Shown piece after piece: positions 56,063-64,000 of a stretch of DNA of 64,000 nucleotides. The first letter of the stretch is position 1, and each line of letters opens with the position of its first letter. The stretch is from Clavaria fumosa (lineage: Eukaryota > Basidiomycota > Agaricomycetes > Agaricales > Clavariaceae): NCBI GenBank assembly GCA_951802425.1, contig OX637802.1:124001-188000 (forward strand), read 5' to 3'. The notes beneath the pieces were generated by a model. That model was not told the DNA's origin. It worked only from the letters and a program-made list of their open reading frames with translations, and did no database searches. The translations under genes and the position numbers were made by a program.

Positions 56063-59000
56063 GCAGCCCAGAGAGCATAGTACGACTCTCCGGCTGCTCC
56101 GACTCCAATCGTACTAAACCGATACTTGATACCCTTTCCTTTCATCGTTCTCTTTCCCTTCTTGCCTCCTCTCCTTCTATTTCGTCTCCGTTCAAAGCTA
56201 TGATAGACTCCGGCGCTGAACTTTGTTTCATTGACGCCAAATTTGCTTCTCGCTTCCGTCTTCTGAAAACTCCGGTGACCCCTCGGGAGGTCATTTTTAT
56301 TAACGGGACCACCTCCGTATGGGTTACCGAAGCGGTCTGGTTATCCATTCGGCTCTCCGCCATGGATCTGACCGACGTCTTGTGTGTAGTTACCGATCTT
56401 GATCCCTCTAGTGATGTGATCTTGGGAATGAATTGGCTGTTCCAAAACAACCCGCTGGTTGACTGGATTACTGGCCAGATAAAGCCCAGACCATCTATGA
56501 AAGAGGAGAAAACTCCAAAATCTGATCCGGAGGGTGCACCGGCCAGCACTCTCCACTCTGTCCCTCTGTCTGTCTCCGCTCCGTGTGCTCCGGTTCAAAT
56601 GTCGTCTGCAGCGACTCCGAACCAGACCCGGACTCCGTCTCCATCTCTGCCTCTGTCTCCGTCTTTGACCCAGTCTCTGACCTTTCCGTCTACTCCGTCT
56701 CTCCAGGAGACACCCAAAGTTTCTTTTGTGAATGCTGCCGCATTCGTCACGGCTTGTGGACTTCGCGGGTCCCAAGTCTTTGGCATGACGTTGTCGAGCG
56801 AGTCCGCGCGCGCGGCCTCCGCTTCGTTCAACGTCCCCGACACCACCCCCCAGGACCTCCTCTCTGTTCCGGAGGAGTATAGGGACTTCCCAGATGTCTT
56901 CAGTAAAAAGAAGGCAGATACCCTTGCTCCGCATCGACCATATGATTTAAAGATCAACCTGCTGGATGGCCAATCCCCTCCGCCAGGTGCGGTCTACTCT
57001 CTGTCGCAGTCCGAACTCAGCGAACTCCGTGAGTTTTTGGACGAGCACCTCCGCATCGGATTTATCCGTCCAAGCTGTTCTCCGCACGGAGCACCTGTGC
57101 TCTTTGTCCGGAAGAAGAACGGAATGCTCCGATTATGCGTTGATTTCTGTGGTCTCAATAAATTGACCAAAAAAGACCGTTATCCGCTCCTGCTGACTAA
57201 AGATCTTCTCAACGTTCCAGGAAAAGCCCAAATCTATACAAAACTCGACCTCTGACACGCGTATCACCTGGTCCGTATCGCCGAGGGAGACGAATGGAAG
57301 ACCGCATTCCACACCCGATACGGATCCTTTGAATGGTGTGTGATGCCTTTCGGGCTCACAAACGCGCCCGCCACATTCCAGCACTTTATGAACGACATAT
57401 TCTCCGACCTTCTCGACACGTTCATGGTCGTCTACCTTGATGACATCCTAATTTACTCCGAGGATCCGAAACAACACGTTGAGCACGTCCGAGAGGTACT
57501 CCGAAGGCTCCGGGAGCACGGTCTCTTCCTGAACCCGGCTAAGTGTGAATTTCACGCTGAAACCGTGGAGTATCTCGGATTTGTTTTATCTCCGTCCAGA
57601 CTTTCTATGGACACGGCTAAAGTGAAAACTATACGAGATTGGCCGACTCCGCGGAAGGTCAAGGATGTCCAGTCCTTCCTCGGGTTTGCCAATTTCTACC
57701 GCCGCTTCGTCCATGGCTATTCTGAGATCGTCGCTCCGATGAACCGCTTGACGCATAAAAACATCGAGTGGCAGTGGTCCGACGATTGCCAGTCCGCGTT
57801 TGACTATCTAAAAACCGCGTTCTCCACGGCTCCAATCCTCTCGCACTTCATACCTGGAGCTCTGCTGATAGTCGAAACGGATGCCTCGGACTATGCTGTC
57901 GCCGTGATACTTTCTACGGTCGCCTCCGACGGTGAAGTCCATCCTATCGCTTTTCATTCCCGCACCCTAGGCATCTCCGAACTGAACTATGACACCCACG
58001 ATAAGGAACTACTCGCTATATTTGAGGCGTTTACCGCTTGGAGGCACTATCTCGAAGGTTCTGAAATTCTGGTCAATGTTGTTACCGACCACAAGAACCT
58101 AGAGTACTTCTCCACAGTCCGCCTGCTCACCCGGCGTCAAGCCAGGTGGTCGGAGTTCCTTTCCCAGTTCAATTTCGTGATCCGATTCCGCCCCGGGCGC
58201 CTCGGAATGAAACCCGATGCATTGACTAGACGTTGGGACGTCTATCCCAAAGAGGGGGATAGCGACTATGCCCGCGTCAATCCGCAAAACCTCCGGCCAA
58301 TGTTCTCCAGCGAACAATTGATATCGTCTCTCCGAGCTTCGTCGCTTTACGTACCCGCACTCCACGCGTCGTTTGTGATTGACGATCATCAACTCCGAGA
58401 GGACATCCAGTCTGGACTCTTGCTCGATCCTGTGATTGTCCCGATCCTAGAAGACCTCCGCTCGAACTCCGCGGACCCTAAGTGGTCCATGGACGACGAC
58501 GGACTTCTCCGCGAGCGCGGACGGATTTATGTACCGGACGTCAATGACCTCCGACTCCGCATTTTACGTGCGAGACATGATCACCCGCTCGCCGGACATT
58601 TCGGTCGGACCAAGACTACGGCCTTGGTCTTCAGGGATTATACCTGGCCGAAACTCCAAGGATTTGTATTGGACTTTTGCAAGTCTTGCACGACTTGTGG
58701 TAGGGCGAAAGCCCTTCGGCATAAGCCATATGGAACGCTCAAGCAGCTACCCATACCTGAGAAACCGTGGAATTCCATTTCGATGGATTTCATTGAGCAA
58801 CTCCCTGAGAGCTCCGGTTTTACCGCAATATTGGTGGTTGTTGATAGGTTTACGAAGCAGGGAATCTTTATCCCGACGACCGACGAAGTGAACTCCGCGG
58901 AGTTGGCCCGTCTATTCGTATTCCACGTCTTCTCGAAACATGGAGTTCCGTCGCATGTCACCTCCGATCGCGGCTCCGAGTTTGTTTCCCGTTTTTTTCG

Positions 59001-59862
59001 CTCGTTGGGTAAAGTCCTGGACATGACTTTACACTTCACCTCCGGATATCATCCGGAGGGCGACGGACAGACGGAGCGGACTAACCAGACGTTGGAACAA
59101 TACCTCCGTTGTTACTGCAATTACCAGCAGGACAACTGGTCGCAGCTTCTACCCCTCGCCGAGTTTGCCTACAACAATGCCCCGAGCGCCACCACTGGGG
59201 TTTCTCCGTTCTTCGCGAACAAGGGTTATCATCCGAATATCTCGGTATTTCCCGAACGCGAAGTAACTTTGGTCCGTGTCCGAGAGCTCGCTGTAGACTT
59301 GGATCAGCTGCACCAAGAACTCTGTAACCAAATCGCTGAAGCGCAGAGTCGCTATCAGGGTCCGGCAGACAAACGTTGGACTCCGGCACTGGAGTTTAAG
59401 GTTGGAAACCGAGTATACGTAAAGGCGAAGTTTTTCCGTATGACCAGACCCTCCAAAAAACTCTCCAACAAGTTCCTCGGACCTTTCGAAATCATTGGAG
59501 AGGCCGGTTCGCACTCCTTCGTACTCCGACTCCCCGAGGCCATGCGAGCCGTCCACCCCGTCTTCCACATTTCCATGCTGGAGCCAGTCACTCCGAATAC
59601 AATTCCGAATCGTACCATCACCCCGCCTCCTCCGGTAGAGATCGATGGAGACTTAGAGCACGAAATCTCCGAAGTGCTCGACTCCAAGATCGACAAACGC
59701 CGCACCTGCAAACTCCTATACCTGGTGCGATGGTCCGGATATGAAGGAACCGATGAGGAAACATCCTGGCTTCCTGCTACGGAACTTGTTCATGCCTCCG
59801 AGGCCGTTTCGGATTTCCACCAAGCTTATCCGAACAAGCCCGGACCTCTCAATACCCTCTAG
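56057..59862 (+). pseudogene. pol: Element 4 pol with a single TGA
   Basis: Protease (MIDSGAELCFIDAKFAS, intact D-S-G), long Ser/Pro linker, RT (HGAPVLFVRKKNGMLRLCVD, catalytic YLDD in FMVVYLDDILIYS), RNase H (VETDASDYAVAVILS, YDTHDKELLAI), integrase HHCC domain (HPLAGHFG, CKSCTTC), D-D-E core (SISMDFIEQLP, HVTSDRGSEFV, DGQTERTNQTLEQY) and chromodomain (LLYLVRWSGYEGTDEE at about 59715). The only interruption is TGA 57253-57255 in KLDL*HAYHL, where Arg (CGA) is usual. All catalytic residues I can check are present, so this is a one-mutation-dead or readthrough-dependent copy. Confidence 0.92.
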
Positions 59863-60378
59863 ACCTTTCCCCGTTCACTCCGATACCCCGAAATGTCTCT
59901 TATGCTTCTATTTACGTACATTTTCCATTCAATCCAATTCCGTCTCTTTTCTCTGTTCACTCCGATACCCCGAAATCTCTCTTATGCTTCTACTTACGTA
60001 CATTTTCTGTTCTATACTACTCCATCTCTTGCTTCTCCGTCTTCTCCCAAAAAAAAAAAAAAAAAAAATCTGTATTTCTGTCTCTCTGTCTCTCCATCTC
60101 TCCGTCTCTCTCTCTGTTCCTGTCTCTGAAAACTCCGAAAACTCTAAAAAACCTCCTTTCTTCTTATTCCTTTTCTCCGTAAACTCCGAACCTTTGATTT
60201 TTTCTCCCAAGTCTGACTCCGAACCTCTCTTTGTCTTCTCCATGTTGTCTTACCTTTATTTTCCTTTCACTCCGCTTACTTTTCACTCGAGTTCAAAGAT
60301 AAAAAACAAAAATTTTATATAAAAGAAAACAAAAAAGAAAAAAGAAACAATAAATACAAGTATATAAATTTTTTTTTT
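59863..60378. other. Element 4 spacer with tandem segment and A/T runs
   Basis: Between pol and the antisense ORF. A ~82-bp segment (TTCACTCCGATACCCCGAAA...ACGTACATTTTC) is tandemly repeated at about 59875 and 59957. A20-type run at about 60049-60068, CTCTCTGTCTC repeats, then an AT-rich stretch. Confidence 0.7.
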
Positions 60379-61371
60379 TTAGGCGGAGGGGGGCGAGCCG
60401 GGCGACGCCTGCAAAATTCCTTCGGGCTCCTTAAGCCCGGACTCTGCTCCCACTTCTCCTGCCTCCGCCTCCGCTTCCGCCTCTTCCTCCGCCTCTTTCT
60501 CCGACCCCACCTCCTTCGCCTTTCCCTTCTCCTTCTCCTTCCCCGTCACCTCCACCACCATGTCCTCCGCCTCCGCCCTCAGAACCTCTGCCTTCTCCTT
60601 CCTCACCTCCTCCGCTGCCTCCACCTTCTCCGCCACCTCCATCCTCTTCCCCCACTTCTCCAAAATCCCGTGGAGAATCTTCCGATCCTCCGCCGCGGCC
60701 TTCTGCTCCGCTGCAGCCTCCGGCCTCCACTCCTCCATCGCAAACACCCCCCTCAGGACCACGCTATGCGTGGCCTGCATCAAATTTTTAACCTCCTCCT
60801 CCATCCGCCAACCCTGCAGCACCCACATCTCCGCCCTATCCTCCTCCGACTCCGCGGACCGCTTGGTCCGCGTCCCCTTCGCCTTTTTCCGCTCCGGCCT
60901 CTCCGCCTCTCCTCCTCCGCACTTCTGCTTCGCCCCCGCACAGGCGTTGCAGGCCGTCCCCCGCCCCCCACTCGGCCACACACAGGCCACCCCCAACCTA
61001 TGGCATTGTGCGCACTCCGCACGATCCGCCTCCGTCTCCGGTGTCGGAGACCGCTTCCTCCCCACCCCTTGCTCCCGCGCCACCTCTGCCGCCCTCCGCT
61101 TCGCCTCCACTGCCTTCGCCCTCTCCAGCTCCTCCCGCCGCACCCTATCCGCTGCCTCCCTCGCTTTCCGCTCCTCCTCCTCCCGCCTCCGTTGCTCCTC
61201 CTCCTCCCTCGCCCTTTTCTCCCTCAACGCGTTAATTTTCTTCGTGAGGGCAGCGATCTCGGGGTCCTCGTCCACTGCGCGAGGTTGCGTGGGGGCGGCG
61301 ACGACGGGTCGTGGGCGAGGGCGGGGAGGGGCAACTGGGCCCGGCTCCGGGCGTCGATTGCGTGTTGGACA
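60379..61371 (-). CDS. Antisense accessory ORF of element 4: Zn2Cys6-like + coiled coil
   Basis: Minus strand, between pol and the 3' LTR. The main open frame is 61275-60379 (about 298 codons). An ATG at 61373-61371 lies in a neighbouring frame, so the true start needs a small intron or one indel. Layout: charged helix (ALTKKINALREKRAREEEEQ), cysteines C-x2-C-x6-C-x10-C-x2-C-x6-C (CAQCHRLGVAC, CNACAGAKQKC), basic patch (RKKAKGTRTKR), long Glu/Ala/Lys coiled coil, acidic tail. The stop TAA is followed at once by about ten more A. The Cys spacing equals fungal Zn2Cys6 clusters. DNA binding is inferred, not shown. Confidence 0.75.
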   Translation of the reverse strand, partial: CPTRNRRPEPGPVAPPRPRPRPVVAAPTQPRAVDEDPEIAALTKKINALREKRAREEEEQRRREEEERKAREAADRVRREELERAKAVEAKRRAAEVAREQGVGRKRSPTPETEADRAECAQCHRLGVACVWPSGGRGTACNACAGAKQKCGGGEAERPERKKAKGTRTKRSAESEEDRAEMWVLQGWRMEEEVKNLMQATHSVVLRGVFAMEEWRPEAAAEQKAAAEDRKILHGILEKWGKRMEVAEKVEAAEEVRKEKAEVLRAEAEDMVVEVTGKEKEKGKAKEVGSEKEAEEEAEAEAEAGEVGAESGLKEPEGILQASPGSPPSA

Positions 61372-61589
61372 TGATAAGTTTTTTTTTTTTGAAAGGAATT
61401 GCCCGTGTTAGGGGCGAGTGGTGGGAGTGATGAGTTAAGGAAGAGAAAAGCGGAGTGCAACGCACACAATCGTTTTAACCCCCAAAAAAAATTTTCGGAC
61501 TCCGATCGAAGCGCCGCGAAACTCCGGTGCTAACTTGATATGGGAGCCACGTGTTCACGCGGACTTTGGCCACAGGGTCTCAGGGGTTC

Positions 61590-61608
61590 GACCCTAAGAG
61601 GGGGATAC
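61590..61608 (+). other. Element 4 polypurine tract
   Basis: CTAAGAGGGGGATAC immediately before the 3' LTR. Confidence 0.8.
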
Positions 61609-62338
61609 TGTTACGACCCCATCCGCTTGCATAAGCACTATCCCCGCCCCGGACTCCGAGCTCCGTACCAACTCTGATCTGCTCTGCCGTAACTCCGTAC
61701 GCCCCGCTCCGCATCTTCATCGGACTTTACTCCGCCGACCTTCAGACCATTCGGACTTCGTTCTAGAACCTTCTCCCTCCATCCCCTCATTCTGTTTACT
61801 ATTGAGAGGATACCCTTGACCCATGGGAGTCGCTTTTGTTGTTGTTTCTTTGTTCCATGAAAATTGCACAGGCACATGTGGTGAAACTCTCCTAGTAATT
61901 TGATATGTACATTGTTTCACATTACTCCTATACTCTGTCCTTGCAGTATAAGTTTCCACCTGTATCTCCCTGCTCCTTAGTTCGAATATTAACGTCTCTT
62001 GATCCTAAAAACATCTCTGAGCTTTCGTCCTCATCGTCCTCGACGTTCTCCACGTCATCCGATCAACTCCGACCAACTCCGACGGACTCCGATCAACTTC
62101 GGAGTTTTGACTTGTGTTCTGATCCTCCCTCAGGTATTGTTCTTGTTTGATAAATAGGGACACGTATATACGTGGTGGCACAACACATACGTTGAGGCCA
62201 CAGTCCCATAAGTCTCTCTTCCTCGTGTTTACTTCTCCGTTTCTCTGATATCGGACTCCGACCGGACTCCAATAGAATATCTCCGCTCCACTCTGCTCCG
62301 CTAACCCCTTCGCCGCTAACCTTGTTAGGACCTTGACA
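61609..62338 (+). repeat. Element 4 3' LTR (730 bp)
   Basis: Matches the 5' LTR. Ten bases longer owing to an extra CTCTGCTCCG-like unit near 62290. Other differences are scattered, mostly C/T or G/A. Confidence 0.93.
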
Positions 62339-62513
62339 TGTGCTTGAATTTCGCCATCAGCATCTTCTCAACATAGAATCTTGGCCGCGGTGGAAGTCTA
62401 GGCAGCACAGGGTGGCAAAGGCGTCTTTCCTCAAATTTATCAGCCAGAATGGCGATTACACCTTGGTTCCATGCATTGTTGTAATGACCTTTGAAGTCGA
62501 AGGCAAGATTCAC
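62339..62513 (-). pseudogene. Fragment of the Agaricomycete hypothetical-protein family
   Basis: Minus strand: DFKGHYNNAWNQGVIAILAD, then KFEERRLCHP and VEKMLMAKFKHM. This is the pattern of an N-terminal region seen in large Agaricomycete hypothetical proteins of unknown role. It is cut at 62338/62339 by the element 4 LTR. Confidence 0.45.
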
Positions 62514-62865
62514 CAGCCATCACAAGTTCTCACGTTGAGGTTGAGGTGTCAATGTCGTTCGAGAAGGACATTGACATGGCGTAGTTGCAACTGGTCTCAG
62601 TGCATACCAGCTTTCCAGGGCAGCGTTGGACTTCCTCAGTGGGTCTCTCTTTCGCCTTTCTTTGGATTCGGCTGCTTATGTTTTCCTCTTGTTTTCTTTT
62701 TGGTTTTGTTTTTCTATGGGTTAGCTAAGCATGACTGGGAACACGAGCCCGTATTCGCTAAGGGTACGGCCGGGCAGGGGATCTCGTTGGTGTTATCTCG
62801 TTGGTCATCTATCTTTAATCATTCCCATTGCATGTTCATTTATCCCCGCCAGAAGAGTACACCAC

Positions 62866-63349
62866 GCACCACGACACAGTGCTCGTTGACGCAGCGCATG
62901 TAAACCTCCTTGCCGGGGTGCTGCTTAGTTCCCTTGAATTGGTATGCCCCTTTTTTCAGGATTTTTGAGCTTTAAGTAGTATTTTTTTGAGAGGCGCCAT
63001 TATCGCAGTTTGGCGTGCCGAGTTCTCGCTTTCATAGACAGTTCTCGTTTTCATTGATGTGCATTCTCCCCACAGCTGCTCCACGACACTCAACAGACGC
63101 TCCAGCGCCTGGATGTGCACACCGTGCGTCTTGGATACCCTAGCGACTGCGACGAGGGCGGTGCCAACGGTGGTGGGGCTGGTGCCGTGGCTGGGACTAC
63201 AGGACTGCTGGTGTCGGAGCTGGTATAGTTAGTGGCAACACAGCTGCGAACGCAGAGGCAGAGGCAGACGACGACGGCGGCCCGTTCAAAGCGGTCTTCT
63301 CGGATGGTCAGTGGGACCTCGTCACGCCCTTCGACACGCTCATACGCTG
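62866..63349 (+). pseudogene. 3' part of an unidentified host gene
   Basis: Plus strand. An exon about 62866-62940 (HDTVLVDAAHVNLLAGVLLS) ends at donor GTATGC. After an intron of about 136 bp (acceptor CCCACAG at 63077) follows LLHDTQQTLQRLDVHTVRLG, then a Gly/Ala/Asp-rich stretch. A frame change near 63225 is needed to reach DDDGGPFKAVFSDGQWDLV, then TPFDTLIR and a stop at 63349. The last block looks like a conserved C-terminus, but I do not recognise the protein. Confidence 0.4.
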
Positions 63350-64000
63350 AGCATCTCCTCTTATCTGGATACTTCCTTTTTTATTTGGCCTGAGATGTAC
63401 TGACGCTATGTCATTCTCCCATGTGCCCGATCTGTACTGCTTGTACCACCTCCAATACACAATGTCCTTCTGCACATTGTCCACCATGACCACACAAAAC
63501 TCCCCTTCCCCTGATACACATATAACAAAGTGTCCATATGACTCATGCCCATCTGTGAATGCCCCTCACCCGTGCCTGCACCTTCTCCCAGGATGTCTCT
63601 TCCTCCCCTCCCCGTCGGCTTCCACCACAACGCCCACAGCAGATACAGACGCACTAATGGCAGCAGCGGCAGCAACAGATACCGGGACGCCCGCCTAGCA
63701 TGCGTGCTCTAGCGCGGGCCTGGCGAGTGCGTCGAGGCGCTCGGCGTGCTCGTCCCCCCCACCGGCACTATGTGGAATTTCAATGATGATGCTGCTATAG
63801 AAATCTAGGGTTACTGCGTTAGCTCAGTCAAATAGTGGACTGTATGTATTTGTTGTAGTACCTAGGGTTACTGCGTTCTACCCTAGGCCATCAGTACAGT
63901 TGTAATACGAAGTAAAAAGAGATAGACTCACAGCTCAGTCAAATAGTGGACTGAGCTGTGGCACTGCTACGTCGCAACCAAATAAACATACGCGTTATGT
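63350..64000. repeat. Intergenic end with short direct repeats and a 12-bp-stem hairpin
   Basis: Possible minus-strand coding around 63493-63410 (KDIVYWRWYKQYRSGTWEND) cannot be extended with confidence. At 63800-63960 CTAGGGTTACTGCGTT occurs twice and AGCTCAGTCAAATAGTGGAC twice, the last copy forming the hairpin CACAGCTCAGTC...GACTGAGCTGTG at 63929-63960. Confidence 0.45.

Larger units (their letters stand above)
54127..62338 (+). mobile_element. Element 4: near-intact Ty3/gypsy chromovirus (8.2 kb)
   Basis: 5' LTR 54127-54846, gag 54887-56062, pol by -1 frameshift to 59862, antisense accessory ORF 61371-60379, polypurine tract, 3' LTR 61609-62338. The only pol defect I see is one TGA at 57253. 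The flanking bases (AAAAG on the left, TGTGC on the right) do not form a target duplication. The whole element is unusually rich in CTCCG/ACTCCG words. Confidence 0.93.

Noticed and set aside
60560..61411. Plus ORFs of 234-283 codons opposite the element 4 accessory ORF
   Set aside because: Pro/Ser/Ala-rich shadows of a Glu/Arg/Lys-rich coiled-coil gene. The minus frame carries the cysteine motif.

Overview
The window looks like a transposon-dense, intron-containing chromosome segment of a basidiomycete fungus, most likely an Agaricomycete. The evidence is: short GT-AG introns (about 48-60 bp) in several genes; a Crinkler-type (CRN) gene; a histidine-acid phosphatase resembling the mushroom phytase family; a multi-exon hypothetical gene of a type common in Agaricomycetes; and several Ty3/gypsy elements with integrase C-terminal chromodomains. 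I found no bacterial-type genes, rRNA, tRNA or CRISPR. Most intact open reading frames belong to retrotransposons. Host genes are few and several are broken.

Layout. 1-7.6 kb: CpG-poor repeat DNA with an 833-bp-arm perfect palindrome, then a decayed Ty3 element (A) whose 3' half is inverted. 7.6-11.6 kb: a phytase-like gene cut off by element A, less certain minus-strand coding sequence, and an 800-bp GCC/GCT-rich tract. 11.8-14.4 kb: a five-exon CRN gene. 15.5 kb: a 247-bp MITE. 15.7-20.9 kb: a minus-strand chromovirus (element 2) with one LTR. 20.9-31.8 kb: an unclassified repeat (D, copy 1) split by a complete LTR retrotransposon (element 3, 22363-30776, 5-bp target duplication). 31.8-38.2 kb: decayed pol (E) and an inverted pair of F-type elements. 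38.2-46.4 kb: PHD-like, hypothetical, clathrin heavy chain and ankyrin gene pieces, two MITEs or hairpins, satellites, and an integrase/chromodomain stub. 46.6-49.1 kb: D copy 2, strongly CpG-decayed. 50.3-53.0 kb: an internally deleted F element carrying two hAT-like MITEs. 53.3-54.0 kb: a solo LTR. 54.1-62.3 kb: a nearly intact chromovirus (element 4). 62.3-64.0 kb: pieces of host genes.

The most interesting signal is shared by elements 3 and 4. Between the chromodomain end of pol and the 3' LTR, each carries an antisense gene with a Zn2Cys6-like cysteine pattern (C-x2-C-x6-C, spacer, C-x2-C-x6-C) and long charged coiled-coil regions. In element 3 it contains several introns. In element 4 it is almost a single ORF and its stop codon runs straight into an A-tract. 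Element 4 also shows a textbook -1 slippery heptamer at the gag stop. Across the elements and several host genes, most disabling stops are TGA at places where CGA (Arg) is expected, which suggests cytosine deamination at CpG (methylation or a RIP-like process).
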